From contig NZ_VRSW01000001.1 of assembly GCF_008017445.1 (NCBI RefSeq), positions 1,364,001-1,428,000 on the forward strand: DNA of 64,000 nucleotides, read 5' to 3'. Shown here one piece after another: positions 24,749 to 34,189 of this stretch; within the stretch, counting starts at the first letter, position 1; the number at the start of each line of letters is the position of its first letter. Origin of the DNA: Microbacterium mitrae. Its GTDB lineage: Bacteria; Actinomycetota; Actinomycetes; Actinomycetales; Microbacteriaceae. Both the position numbers and the translations under genes were made by a program. A model generated the notes under the pieces. That model saw only the letters and a list, made by a program, of their open reading frames with translations. It did no database searches and was not told the DNA's origin.

Positions 24749-25753
24749 ATGACTCGCCTCGACGCGGAGGTTCAGCCCAGCGAGCCAGCCGAGAAGTGCG
24801 CCGGGCCACGCGTCGAACTCTACGACGCTCGCGAGGTTCCACTCGGCGGCATCCGCGGCATGAGCGTGCATCGCGCGCTGCCGCAGCGGCCGTTGCCGAC
24901 CGTCGGCGCCTGGTGCTTTCTGGATCGCTTCGGCCCACAGCGCACCATGATGCGCGTGGAACCGCACCCGCACATTGGATTGCAGACCGTGACCTGGCCA
25001 TACGCCGGGGAGATTCGTCATCGCGACAGCATCGGCAACGACGTCAACATCACGCGCGGCGCGCTCAATCTGATGACGGCCGGGGTGGGGATTTCGCACT
25101 CGGAATACTCCATCACCGACGCCCCGATCGACCTTGACGCCCTGCAGTTTTGGATAGCGCTGCCAGACAGCAGGCGGTGGGGCGACCCCGCCTTTGAGCA
25201 GATCATCGACCTGCCAACGGCCCCGCTGAAGGCACACAACAATGCGACGGGCGCAGATACGACCGTCGCGGCGACCGTGGTGCTGGGTGAACTCGCTGGC
25301 GTGAAATCCCCCGCCACCGTCTACACACCCCTCGTCGGCGCGGAGATCACCATTCCCGCCGGACACAGCGTCGAGGTTCCGCTTCTTGCCGACTGGGAGC
25401 ATGCGGTGCTCGTGGTTGAAGGGGCGGCGACCGTGGCAGCGAACCCCGAAACGGATCTTGCTCCGGAACAATTGCTGTACCTGGGCATTCATCGCACCAG
25501 CGTGATGATCACCGCGGAGCACGAAACTGTGGTGTTTCTCATCGGTGGCGAGCCGTTTGAGGCAGACCTCGTGATGTGGTGGAACTTTGTCGGTCGCAGC
25601 CATGAAGAAATCGCGCAGGCGCAAGAAGACTGGGCGGCACGCAGTGCCCGATTCGGTCACGTTGTCGGCCATGGCGACGAGTGGATTCCCGCGCCGCCGC
25701 TGCCGAATGTGCGCCTGACGCCACGTAAGCGCGTGTACCGCGATCTGACCTAA
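24749..25753 (+). CDS. pirin family protein
   Basis: A 334-residue bicupin. The N-terminal cupin has the metal-binding pattern PHPHIGLQTVTWPYAGEIRHRDSIG with the conserved His residues and a later Glu, and GVGISHSEYS matches the second cupin motif; the C-terminal cupin follows (FEQIIDLP...LLYLGIHRTSV...GGEPFEADLVMWWNFVGRS). Pirins bind iron and act as quercetinase-like dioxygenases or, in some bacteria, modulate pyruvate dehydrogenase. The start lies 14 bases after the GNAT stop. A strong terminator follows at 25798. Confidence 0.9.
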   Translation: MTRLDAEVQPSEPAEKCAGPRVELYDAREVPLGGIRGMSVHRALPQRPLPTVGAWCFLDRFGPQRTMMRVEPHPHIGLQTVTWPYAGEIRHRDSIGNDVNITRGALNLMTAGVGISHSEYSITDAPIDLDALQFWIALPDSRRWGDPAFEQIIDLPTAPLKAHNNATGADTTVAATVVLGELAGVKSPATVYTPLVGAEITIPAGHSVEVPLLADWEHAVLVVEGAATVAANPETDLAPEQLLYLGIHRTSVMITAEHETVVFLIGGEPFEADLVMWWNFVGRSHEEIAQAQEDWAARSARFGHVVGHGDEWIPAPPLPNVRLTPRKRVYRDLT

Positions 25754-25797
25754 CAGCTTGCGCTTGCGCTTGGGCGTTACGCTCGACCCGCATAAAC

Positions 25798-25837
25798 AAG
25801 CATCCCCCGGCTGGAAGGTTCCAGCCGGGGGATGCTT
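25798..25837. terminator. bidirectional terminator between pirin and subtilase genes
   Basis: A 17-bp perfect stem (25798-25814 with 25821-25837) with loop AAGGTT lies between two converging genes and is flanked by A and T runs on the two sides. Confidence 0.9.
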
Positions 25838-25846
25838 TGTTATGGA

Positions 25847-28800
25847 TTACTCAGCGTGTGCGCGGCGCTTGCGTCCGATGACGAACGCTGCACCACCCAG
25901 GGCCACGATCAGGAATCCGACGAGCAACGGAAGCGTTGCGTCGGGGGCACCCGTGACCGGGAGTCCGCCTGCACCCGGCGTCGTCGGAGCCGTGGTCGGC
26001 GCGACAGTCGGGTTGGTCGGGTCGGTCGGGTCAACCGTCGGCGTCGGGCTCGTCGTCGGAGCCGCCGTGATGACGATTCCGTTCGAGTCTGCCGTTCCCG
26101 CGTTGGGGTTGCCCTCAGCGCTGGCGTAAACGCGAACCGAGATGGTTGCGCCCACGTCTGCTGCGGTCGGCGTGTACGTGCTGCTGTCTGTTGCATCAGG
26201 CGGAACCACGGCGTTGACACCGGCGGGGGCGTCGGCAACGGCGATGGCTTCGCCGTTCTTCAGCCACTCGTACTTGAAGGTCAGACCATCCTGGTCCCAC
26301 TCGCCCGGCGTGACCGTGAGGGTCTCGCCCGCAACACCCGAGCCGGAGAGCACGGGAGCGGCGGTGTTTGCCGGAGCCGCGGCACCAGCGTCAACCGTCA
26401 CGATTGTGCTGACAGCGGAGTCGCCGTACTGTACGTAACCGAGGTAACGCTGGTCGTTCTCCAGGCCAGCCCAGCTCAGCGATACCGGCGTCGAGACACC
26501 CTTGGTTGCGGCAACCGGGTTCGGCGTCGCGGTCAGGGCGCCGTCGGCAGCACCGTCAACAACAGCGGTGGTGAGGTCCCACGTCATCGGTCCGGAAACC
26601 GAGTACATGTCGACGAGGATGAAGTACGTGCCCGCGGCGGGCGCGTGGATGGTGACCTGCTCGTCAGCCGAGCCCGTCTGAGCGTCATACTTCTTGTCGT
26701 AAGAGGTTGGGCTCACCAGGTGGTAGACCGTGAGGTCAAGGTCGCTACCAGCGTCGTCCGAGGAGTCGAGATCAATGCGGGCGAGCTCTGCGCCCTCCTG
26801 AACCTCGAGGATGAAGCCGATCTCGCCATCCGCGTCACCGGAGTCCTGGTTACCCGAGTGACCGGGAACCGGGTTGTCCGTGTCTTCGTGCAGAACGTAC
26901 GGGGTCAGGCCCGACAGGTTCAGCGGAAGTTCACCGTCGTAACCAGGAGTGATCGAGTAGTCGATAACACCCTCAACGCCCTCGCCGTAAAGCTCGAGGG
27001 GCGCGTCAGCGGCGGTCGGGAAGACAGCGATCGGCGAACGAACGTCGATGGTGTCGCTGCTCCACGTGAGGAAGCCCGTTGCCCACTGCTCGGTGGGTGC
27101 CGTTGCGTTCTCGAACGAAACCGTGAACGTTGCCGACTCACCCGCTGCGAGCGTGATGCTCGACGGTTCAACGACCGTGGTCACACCGGGTACGTCGATC
27201 GTTGCCTCGTACGTTCCAGCCGTCTGAGCCGTAACGGTACGCGTCACGGTCTGCGGTCCGGCAAGGCTTCCGATCGAGATCGAAGCCAGGTTGAGGTCGC
27301 TACCGTCGATCGGCTCAACGCCGTCGAACTCGTACAGACCCTTGCCCTCAAGGTACGCAGCCCAGTCAGCAGGGCCGTTCAGATACAGCAGACCCGCGTT
27401 GAAGTAGAGCTTTGCGTCAACCTGACCTGCACCCTGTGCAAACGGGTCGGGGTTGGATGCATCTTCGCTGTCGACGGTGTCGTACGCCGTCGTCATGAGA
27501 GCCGACTTGATCTCACCCGGCGTTGCCTGCGGGCGCTCGCCGAGGTACAGCGCGGCAAGACCGGCAATGTGCGGTGCTGCCATCGAGGTACCCGACATCA
27601 GGCCCCACTGCGGTGCTGCGTCTTCAACGTTGTTGACAGCGGCAAGGATGTTGACACCGGGTGCGGCAATGTCTGGCTTCAGAATGTCGCTACCATCAGC
27701 CATCATCGGGCCACGGCTCGAGAAGCCCGCGATCTGCGGAACCGGAGTCACGAAGTCGGTGATGTTCTGCGGCAGCAGCGTGATCTCCGGAGTCTCGGTG
27801 ATCGTTGCCAGCAGGTCGGCGCGGTACGTGTCAGCGATGTGCACGGTAGGTACGGAGTGCATGTCAGTGTCGAGCGAGCCCGGACCAACATTGACCAGCA
27901 CCATACCGATGCCACCGGCCGCCTGAACGTTCGCGCTCTTGTCAACGCGCGCGTTGCTTCCGCGGTCACAGACCACGATCTTGCCCGCTACCAGCGAGGC
28001 GTCAAGCGTGTTCGGCAAGCAGAGTGCCGCGTTGGCTGCCGTGGCACCCGATGCTGCGACATCGCCAGCGTAGATTGCGTCGCCCGTAACCTCGCCGCCC
28101 TGCGGAACCGAAACGGTAGCGCCGGGAGCTTCGAAGCCCTCGCCAACAACGGTTCCCTCGTAGGTCGGGATGGTCGATGCTGCCACCGTGGTGTACCACG
28201 GCGATGCGTGGTCAGCGGTGACGTAGTCGGGGCCCGAGTTACCAGCCGAAGCCGAAACGAAGATACCAGCGGTTGCTGCGTTGAAGAATGCCTGGTCAAG
28301 CGCATCCCACACCGTCGTTGCGGCGCCGCCACCGATGGAGAAGTTGATGACGTCAACGCCATCCTTCGTTGCCCTGTCGATTGCGGCGAGAAGGTCAGAG
28401 CCGGCACAGATGTCGTCGGTGGTGACAGCCGGGTCCTGACCCTCGTAGCAGGTCTTGTAAGAGGCGATCTTGGCTGCCGGAGCAACACCAGAGATCGGGC
28501 CGAAGTCGAGGCCGCTCACCGTCGTCTCGACGTTGTAGTTACCAGCCGCGGTGCTTGCCGTGTGGGAGCCGTGACCGGCGCCGTCACGCGGCGACAGGAT
28601 GTCCCACTGGAAGTCAAAGCCAGAAGCGGCAGCGCCCGCGCTGAAGTAGTGCGCAGCGATGAGCTTCGTAGAGTAGTCGTTTAGGTTCCACTGGTCACCG
28701 GTGACGCGGTCAGAGCGGAACTGGCCACCGTCAGCCTTGTTGAACACGACCGTGTTGCCCTCAAGGTACGGGGTAGCACCGGACGTCGTGCCCAGTGGCT

Positions 28801-29395
28801 CACCGGCGAAGGAGGGGTTCTCCGGCGCGATACCGGTGTCAATGACACCCACAACGACGCCTTCCCCAGCGCCCTCTGGGCCTCCCGCGTACGTCTCCCA
28901 GACACCGTTATCGCCCTCAAGACCGAGGAATTCGGTCGACGGCACAGCCGTGGGGTGCAGAATCTCATCCGGAACGACAGCAGACACACCATTCGTGGCC
29001 GCAAGCTGCTTTGCCTGCGATGCCGTGAGGTTCGCCGTGAAGGCGTTCAACGTGATGGTGAGATTCGCGTCAGGGGTGGCGCCAACTTCTGCGGCGACTT
29101 CGTCCTGAAGGTTCTCAAGGTGTGACGAGTACTCAACGACAGCGTCGGTCGTCGCGTCAAGCTTGTCGCCCTCGGCCGGCTTGGTTGCCGTGAGGCCTGC
29201 TTCGCCACCTTCGTAGGTGGCGGCAGGTGCGTCGTCAAGAAGAACGATGTAACGACCATCTTCGAGATTCTGCGGCGTCGGGATACTCACCTCCGTCGGC
29301 TCCGCCGCGAAGCTGGTTGTTGCTGCGGATGTACAGGCTATGAGAGCCGCGAATGTGACGACAGCCCCCGCCTTAAGGCCGAAACGACCTTCCAT
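25847..29395 (-). CDS. S8 subtilisin-like protease, sortase-anchored
   Basis: A 1182-residue secreted serine protease. A signal peptide (about 1-31) ends in SFAAEP. An inhibitor I9 propeptide follows (about 48-148). The catalytic domain has Asp186 in GVIDTGI, His275 in GHGSHTA and Ser604 in SGTSMAAPH, with a protease-associated insertion before Ser604. Fn3-like and pre-peptidase C-terminal domains follow, then an Ig-like segment, a Thr/Pro-rich wall linker and LPVTG (from residue 1145), a hydrophobic helix and RKRR, the sortase signal. AAGGAG lies seven bases before ATG 29395. Likely extracellular, wall-bound protein degradation. Confidence 0.95.
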   Translation of the reverse strand: MEGRFGLKAGAVVTFAALIACTSAATTSFAAEPTEVSIPTPQNLEDGRYIVLLDDAPAATYEGGEAGLTATKPAEGDKLDATTDAVVEYSSHLENLQDEVAAEVGATPDANLTITLNAFTANLTASQAKQLAATNGVSAVVPDEILHPTAVPSTEFLGLEGDNGVWETYAGGPEGAGEGVVVGVIDTGIAPENPSFAGEPLGTTSGATPYLEGNTVVFNKADGGQFRSDRVTGDQWNLNDYSTKLIAAHYFSAGAAASGFDFQWDILSPRDGAGHGSHTASTAAGNYNVETTVSGLDFGPISGVAPAAKIASYKTCYEGQDPAVTTDDICAGSDLLAAIDRATKDGVDVINFSIGGGAATTVWDALDQAFFNAATAGIFVSASAGNSGPDYVTADHASPWYTTVAASTIPTYEGTVVGEGFEAPGATVSVPQGGEVTGDAIYAGDVAASGATAANAALCLPNTLDASLVAGKIVVCDRGSNARVDKSANVQAAGGIGMVLVNVGPGSLDTDMHSVPTVHIADTYRADLLATITETPEITLLPQNITDFVTPVPQIAGFSSRGPMMADGSDILKPDIAAPGVNILAAVNNVEDAAPQWGLMSGTSMAAPHIAGLAALYLGERPQATPGEIKSALMTTAYDTVDSEDASNPDPFAQGAGQVDAKLYFNAGLLYLNGPADWAAYLEGKGLYEFDGVEPIDGSDLNLASISIGSLAGPQTVTRTVTAQTAGTYEATIDVPGVTTVVEPSSITLAAGESATFTVSFENATAPTEQWATGFLTWSSDTIDVRSPIAVFPTAADAPLELYGEGVEGVIDYSITPGYDGELPLNLSGLTPYVLHEDTDNPVPGHSGNQDSGDADGEIGFILEVQEGAELARIDLDSSDDAGSDLDLTVYHLVSPTSYDKKYDAQTGSADEQVTIHAPAAGTYFILVDMYSVSGPMTWDLTTAVVDGAADGALTATPNPVAATKGVSTPVSLSWAGLENDQRYLGYVQYGDSAVSTIVTVDAGAAAPANTAAPVLSGSGVAGETLTVTPGEWDQDGLTFKYEWLKNGEAIAVADAPAGVNAVVPPDATDSSTYTPTAADVGATISVRVYASAEGNPNAGTADSNGIVITAAPTTSPTPTVDPTDPTNPTVAPTTAPTTPGAGGLPVTGAPDATLPLLVGFLIVALGGAAFVIGRKRRAHAE

Positions 29396-29515
29396 AGACA
29401 TTCTCCTTCGAAGCACAACAGATCAAGCCGAAAAGCCAGTCCGCCGACCAACCTAGCTTTTTATCAGCTAATTCATAAGGGGTGATGAGAGATATCTCAT
29501 GAATCTATTGATCGG

Positions 29516-29527
29516 TAGACTGGCAAA
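29516..29527 (+). promoter_or_regulatory. leaderless promoter of the ECF S-component gene
   Basis: TAGACT at 29516-29521, six bases, then GTG 29528. Confidence 0.7.
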
Positions 29528-30076
29528 GTGACCACCCGATCCCCGCTCTCAACACGCATTTTGCTGATCTGCGCTGCCATTGCCGTTGGCACTGGAATTA
29601 TTTCGGCATTTGCGGGATACCTGACAATTCCGGTAGTTGCGAGTATGCCGATTCTGTATGGCTTGGTGCTGAGCATGCACCTGCTTCCGGGCATTGTCGC
29701 GCAAGAAATGCTGCGAGCGCCGTGGGTGGCACTCATCACCCATTTGCTGGCCGCGCTCGTCGCCCTCCCCCTCAGCCCGCAATGGTTCCTGAGCTATCTC
29801 GGTGCCGTGGTGATCATGGGCGGCGTTCAAGAGGGCTGGACCGCGATCGGCCGCTACCGCAAATGGACCACAAAATACATGCTGACCGGCGGCGCCATTC
29901 TTGGCCTGCTGCTGGGACTTACCGCCGGCCTCGGCATCGGCATCAACAAGTTTGGCGTGCCGCTCGCCCTCCTGTCGGTGGGCGTCTATGTCGCTGGCGC
30001 GATGCTGTGGACGTATGTCGGCATCCTCATCGGCCGTTCCATGCGCAAGGCGGGGTTGGCTCGCACCCTGAGCTAG
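29528..30076 (+). CDS. ykoE: ECF transporter S component, YkoE-like
   Basis: A 182-residue membrane protein with five or six hydrophobic segments, resembling YkoE, the substrate-binding S component of a thiamine/HMP-related ECF transporter. Supporting parts are the G-rich middle (TGGAILGLLLGLTAGLGIGINKFG) and the early SMPILYGLVLSMHLLPGIVAQEMLRAPWVALI segment. The two following genes encode a double ATPase and a T component, the YkoE-D-C order. There is no TPP riboswitch upstream since the transcript appears leaderless, so thiamine-related substrate is only a family inference. Confidence 0.75.
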   Translation: MTTRSPLSTRILLICAAIAVGTGIISAFAGYLTIPVVASMPILYGLVLSMHLLPGIVAQEMLRAPWVALITHLLAALVALPLSPQWFLSYLGAVVIMGGVQEGWTAIGRYRKWTTKYMLTGGAILGLLLGLTAGLGIGINKFGVPLALLSVGVYVAGAMLWTYVGILIGRSMRKAGLARTLS

Positions 30077-30199
30077 ACGCGACGAGGTGCCGCGCGCTTC
30101 TCGAGGCACTCGGCATACCTATTTATTTAGGCGGGCTGTGGTGGCGGCTCACATGTGGGGCGACTAGCGTGTAAGGGTCCCCTTCCTTTTCTTCCCGAG

Positions 30200-31915
30200 A
30201 TGCCTGTGCCCGACGATTCCGCGATACCTGCGCCCCTGATGCGCGTGCGAAACTTGTCGATCACGCACACCGGAAATCCGGCGCCCGCGCCGAACGACGT
30301 GAGCTTCGACATCTTCCGCGGCGACGTTTTGCTGATCCTGGGGCCCAGTGGCGCCGGCAAGTCAACGCTGACCCTTGCCCTCAACGGGCTGATTCCGCAT
30401 GACATCCCGGCAAAAATCTCGGGCACCGTCGAAATCGACGGCCTGACCGCGCCGACGGCGGGACCCGCGCAACTTTCGCCCCACGTTGCAATGGTTTTTC
30501 AGGATCCTGACGCGCAGCTGGTCACCGGATCGGTGTACGACGAGGTCGCCTTTGGGCTGGAAAACCTGCTGCTGGCCGTGCCGGAAATTCACACCCGCGT
30601 TGAGAGCGCCTTGCGCAAGGTGGGGCTGTGGGATCGGCGCCGCGCGAACCCCGACGAGCTTTCAGGCGGCGGACGCCAGCGCCTCGCCATCGCCTGTGCG
30701 CTGGCCATGGGGTCAAAGGTTCTCGTGCTGGACGAGCCCACCGCCAACCTTGATCCGCAGGGCATCGACGAGGTTTACGCCGCTCTCGCCGAGCTGGTCG
30801 CCGACGGCGAGCAGGCGATTGTGCTCGTCGAACACAACCTCGACGCCGCGATGGGCTTTGTCAATCGGGTGCTCGTGCTCGACGCCGATGGCCGCGTCGC
30901 GCACGACGGAACCACGGAGCAGGTGCTGCGCCGAAGGGCGCATGAACTTAATGAGTTGGGGGTGTGGCTGCCGGAGGCGACACTGGCCGCTCTCGCGTTG
31001 CGATCGCACGGCATTGACGTTGACCCGCTGCCACTCACGGCCGCCGAATTCGCATCAGCCCTCCCGGCGCGCGTCGGGGGTGCCCTCAACACGAGCATCC
31101 CTGGTTCCACTGCCCCGCTCGTCGCGAGCATCAGCCACCTCACGTTTGAGCGCGGCGGGCGCGACGTACTCTCGGACGTTTCGCTCGACGTCGTCGAAGG
31201 GTCATTCACAGCGATTGTCGGCGCGAATGGCGCAGGCAAGACCACGCTGCTGCAGCTGATGTGCGGCGTGATGCGCCCGCCGAAGCATGTCGTATCGATC
31301 GCGGGTATCGACCCGGCGAAGGCTCGCGCGCGTCTGATCGCCGACCGCATCGGTTTTGTGTTTCAAAACCCCGAGCACCAGTTCATGACCTCGACGGTGT
31401 TTGACGAGCTCGCGTATGAACTTCGTGCCCGCAAGCGCCCCGAGGCCGAGGTTCGCGAGCGCACCAACGCCATGCTCGAGCGGTTCGGCCTTGCCGACAA
31501 GGCCGAAATGCACCCGTTCTTGCTCTCTGGCGGGCAAAAGCGCCGCCTGTCGGTGGGAACCGCCCTGCTCTCCGGGGCCCGAATTCTCGCGCTTGATGAG
31601 CCCACCTTCGGTCAGGATCGCGCGCGGGCGCACGAGCTGCTTGATCTGCTGCGCGAACTGCAAGACGACGGAACCACGATTGTCGTCGTCACGCACGACA
31701 TGCAGCTGGTCGCCGACTATTCGACGCACACCATTGCGCTGTCCGGTGGCCGGGTGTTGGCGAGCGGAACCACGCGAGAGGTGTGGGCGAATCCGCAGGC
31801 CCTGGTGGCTGGCGGGTTGCGCGTGCCTCCCGTGCAGCGCGCCATGCAGTCGCGCGCCGACTACGCCGATGTGTGGCGCATTTCTGACCTCGTGGGTTCC
31901 GGAGCGAGCGCATGA
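30200..31915 (+). CDS. ykoD: ECF transporter fused double ATPase, YkoD-like
   Basis: A 571-residue protein with two complete ABC ATPase domains. Domain 1: Walker A GPSGAGKST, signature LSGGGRQRLA, Walker B VLVLDEPTANLD. Domain 2: GANGAGKTT, LSGGQKRRLS, ILALDEPTFGQD. Both carry the Q-loop FQDPD or FQNPEH sequence typical of EcfA/CbiO proteins. The fusion of both ATPases in one chain is the YkoD arrangement. I chose ATG 30200; ATG 30239 is also possible. The stop overlaps the T-component start (ATGA). It powers uptake with the adjacent S and T components. Confidence 0.93.
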   Translation: MPVPDDSAIPAPLMRVRNLSITHTGNPAPAPNDVSFDIFRGDVLLILGPSGAGKSTLTLALNGLIPHDIPAKISGTVEIDGLTAPTAGPAQLSPHVAMVFQDPDAQLVTGSVYDEVAFGLENLLLAVPEIHTRVESALRKVGLWDRRRANPDELSGGGRQRLAIACALAMGSKVLVLDEPTANLDPQGIDEVYAALAELVADGEQAIVLVEHNLDAAMGFVNRVLVLDADGRVAHDGTTEQVLRRRAHELNELGVWLPEATLAALALRSHGIDVDPLPLTAAEFASALPARVGGALNTSIPGSTAPLVASISHLTFERGGRDVLSDVSLDVVEGSFTAIVGANGAGKTTLLQLMCGVMRPPKHVVSIAGIDPAKARARLIADRIGFVFQNPEHQFMTSTVFDELAYELRARKRPEAEVRERTNAMLERFGLADKAEMHPFLLSGGQKRRLSVGTALLSGARILALDEPTFGQDRARAHELLDLLRELQDDGTTIVVVTHDMQLVADYSTHTIALSGGRVLASGTTREVWANPQALVAGGLRVPPVQRAMQSRADYADVWRISDLVGSGASA

Positions 31916-32745
31916 CGGCTCCTGCCCCGACCGCCTACTCGACGGGCTCTCTCGACGCATTTCAGACCTCGCGCCCCGCTCCTCGATGGCGCTATCTGCA
32001 CCACATCAATCCACTCGCCAAGCTCGCCGCGCCCGTGGTTCCGGCGCTGGCCCTGCTGTTTGTGCGCGACCTTGACACCCCGCTCGCCTTCTTGGTGCTG
32101 TCATATCTCGTGCTGCTTACCGGAGCCCGCATGACGCGCGCCCTCGCGCTCACGCTATTCGTGGCATTTCCGCTCGCGGTCCTGGTGACCGGCGCCGGGC
32201 TGACGCTGTGGATGGACGCCACGGCCGTGGGCGGCTCCACGGTGTTCTCGCTGGGCTCGATTGTGGTGACAACCGGTGCGATTGAGCAGGGATTCGCCGC
32301 CGCACTGCGATTGGCGGCCATCATCGCGGTCTCCCTCATCGCCGGCGTCACGACCGCAGGGCCGGATCTGGTGCGCACTGCGGTGCAGTACCTCAAGCTG
32401 CCGTATCGCATCGGCTACACGGCGCTTGCCGCATACCGTTTCGTGCCGCGATTCAAGCACGAACTGTCGATCATTCGCTCCGCGCATCGGGTGCGCGGCC
32501 GCCACGGCGGACGGGGGCCCTTCGTTGCTCTCGCCCGCGGGTGGGGCTACATCTTGCCCCTCATGGCGGGCGCGATTCGGCACGCGGAACGGGTGGCGCT
32601 GGCCATGGACTCGCGCGCCTTCGGAGCGCATGCGACGCGTACCGAGCGCCACGAGGTTCCGTTGCGTGCTCGCGACTTCTGGTTTGTCGGCATCTCGCTT
32701 GCCGTCACCGTCGCGATCTTCGCGCTCTGCTACCCGTGGTCTTGA
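31912..32745 (+). CDS. ykoC: ECF transporter T component, YkoC-like
   Basis: A 277-residue energy-coupling transmembrane protein. Five or so hydrophobic segments in the first two thirds are followed by the two coupling-helix motifs of EcfT proteins, YRFVPRFKHELSIIRSAHRVRG and, near the end, RHAERVALAMDSRAFG (the second Ala-Arg-Gly-like site read as DSRAFG). The ATG overlaps the ATPase stop. Completes the S-A-T set of the transporter. Confidence 0.9.
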   Translation: MTAPAPTAYSTGSLDAFQTSRPAPRWRYLHHINPLAKLAAPVVPALALLFVRDLDTPLAFLVLSYLVLLTGARMTRALALTLFVAFPLAVLVTGAGLTLWMDATAVGGSTVFSLGSIVVTTGAIEQGFAAALRLAAIIAVSLIAGVTTAGPDLVRTAVQYLKLPYRIGYTALAAYRFVPRFKHELSIIRSAHRVRGRHGGRGPFVALARGWGYILPLMAGAIRHAERVALAMDSRAFGAHATRTERHEVPLRARDFWFVGISLAVTVAIFALCYPWS

Positions 32746-32749
32746 CGCT

Positions 32750-32815
32750 CGGGCGCGCGTGGTTCTGGCGCTCCGGCGCGCATGGTTCTGGCGCTCTGCG
32801 GCGCGTGGTTCTGAA
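32750..32815. repeat. short tandem repeat after the ECF operon
   Basis: Three imperfect copies of a 23-24-bp unit containing GCGC(G/A)TGGTTCTGGCGCTC begin near 32755, 32778 and 32802. The core GGTTCT is a one-base variant of the GGTTCC hexamer enriched elsewhere. Confidence 0.75.
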
Positions 32816-32918
32816 CGGCACCTGACAGTCGTTGCGCGACCCTACAAACGGTGGCACTGAGTTTCACAGAGTTTGACACGGGATTCCACATAGCCCTGTC
32901 TTTCGACCTCCGATCGCC

Positions 32919-32924
32919 GTAGAA
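32919..32924 (+). promoter_or_regulatory. probable -10 box of the acyl-CoA dehydrogenase gene
   Basis: TAGAAT 51 bases upstream of the start codon; a GCGGCG/CGCCGC hairpin lies in the resulting leader before AGGAAGG. Confidence 0.45.
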
Positions 32925-32974
32925 TTTCGGCATGCGGCGCTGACGCCGCTGCAGCTTTTCAGGAAGGATCTGGG

Positions 32975-34135
32975 ATGGACCGCAAGATTTTCGATGAAGA
33001 CCACGAGGCGTTCCGCGACGTCGTGAAGGAATTCGTCAAGCGCTTCGGAACCAATGAGGCACGCGAGCGCTGGGAGGCGAACGGCGAGGTCGACCGCGAG
33101 ACCATGCTCGCCGCTGGCGAGTCTGGCATCATCGGCCTGTCGGTGCCGGAAGAGTTCGGCGGCGCCGGCATGCTGCAGGACTACCGGTTCCGCACCATCG
33201 TGAACGAAGAGACGATTCGCGCAGGCCTCGGCTCACTCGCCGGCGCCTTCGGCATTCAAGATGACCTGGCCGTGCCGTATCTCGCGCACTTCGGCACCGA
33301 TGCACAGAAGCAGAAGTGGCTGCCAGGCATGGCGACGGGTGAAATCATTGGCGCACTTGCCATGACCGAACCCGGCGCTGGTAGCGACCTGCGTGGCATC
33401 AAGACGACGGCGAAGAAGGTTGACGGCGGCTACATCGTCAATGGCGCTAAGACGTTCATCTCCTCGGGCGCCACCGCCGACGTCGTCGTCACGTTTGTGA
33501 AGACGGGTGAGGGCAACCGCCCCGACGCGTTCTCGCTGATTCTCATCGAGAACGGCATGGAGGGCTTTGACCACGGCAAGAAGCTCAACAAGATGGGCTT
33601 TCACGGTCACGACACCGCGGAGCTCTCGTTCTCTGACGTGTTCGTTCCGGAAGAGAACCTGATCGGTGGCGCTGAGGGTCACGGCTTCGTGCAGCTGATG
33701 CGCAACCTGCCGCTGGAGCGCCTCTCGATCGGTGTCGCCGCCGCTGCTGCTGCCGAGGCCGGATTCCTCTGGACTTTGGAGTACACCAAGAGCCGTGAGG
33801 CCTTCGGCCAGCCCATCGTTGGCTTCCAGAACACCATGTTCCGCCTCGCCGACATGCAGATCACCGTTGAGTCGCTGTGGGCCTATGTTGACCGCGCTAT
33901 CGAGCTCTACGGCGAGCAGAAGCTCACCGCAGAAGAGGCCGCCAAGGTGAAGATCTGGGCAACCGAGCGCGAGTGGGAAGTTCTCGACCAGGGCGTACAG
34001 CTACACGGTGGCTATGGCTACATCACCGAGTACAACATCGCCCGCGCCTTCCTTGACGCTCGTGTGCACCGCATCTACGGCGGAACCAACGAGATCATGC
34101 GCGAGATCGTTGGACGCCAGCTCGCAAAGAGCTAA
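32975..34135 (+). CDS. acyl-CoA dehydrogenase
   Basis: A 386-residue FAD enzyme oxidising acyl-CoA thioesters. ALAMTEPGAGSDLRGIKTTAKK is the flavin-site signature, and the C-terminus has LHGGYGYITEYNIARAFLDARVHRIYGGTNEIMREIVGR. In medium-chain enzymes the catalytic Glu is in YEGT; here that position is Gly (YGGT). Instead Glu248 occurs in NLPLERLS, the helix-G site used by long-chain and isovaleryl-CoA dehydrogenases, so this belongs to that group. AGGAAGG precedes ATG 32975, and a good terminator follows at 34148. Confidence 0.92.
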   Translation: MDRKIFDEDHEAFRDVVKEFVKRFGTNEARERWEANGEVDRETMLAAGESGIIGLSVPEEFGGAGMLQDYRFRTIVNEETIRAGLGSLAGAFGIQDDLAVPYLAHFGTDAQKQKWLPGMATGEIIGALAMTEPGAGSDLRGIKTTAKKVDGGYIVNGAKTFISSGATADVVVTFVKTGEGNRPDAFSLILIENGMEGFDHGKKLNKMGFHGHDTAELSFSDVFVPEENLIGGAEGHGFVQLMRNLPLERLSIGVAAAAAAEAGFLWTLEYTKSREAFGQPIVGFQNTMFRLADMQITVESLWAYVDRAIELYGEQKLTAEEAAKVKIWATEREWEVLDQGVQLHGGYGYITEYNIARAFLDARVHRIYGGTNEIMREIVGRQLAKS

Positions 34136-34147
34136 TTCGTTCCAAGA

Positions 34148-34184
34148 CCGAAGCGGGTTCGGCCGATGGCCGGGCCCGCTTCGG
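34148..34184 (+). terminator. terminator after acyl-CoA dehydrogenase
   Basis: Arms CCGAAGCGGG (34148-34157) and CCCGCTTCGG (34175-34184) pair perfectly, with a further inner GGCC/GGCC stem; a short T-rich stretch follows. Confidence 0.8.
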
Positions 34185-34189
34185 CGTTT

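Noticed and set aside
25832..28684. 950-codon open frame on the plus strand opposite the subtilase gene
   Set aside because: Composition (very rich in Arg, Cys, Val) is that of an antisense shadow; the subtilase frame has full catalytic motifs and a sorting signal.
29396..29527. TPP riboswitch before the ECF operon
   Set aside because: No CUGAGA/thi-box pattern is present and the promoter sits directly at the start codon.
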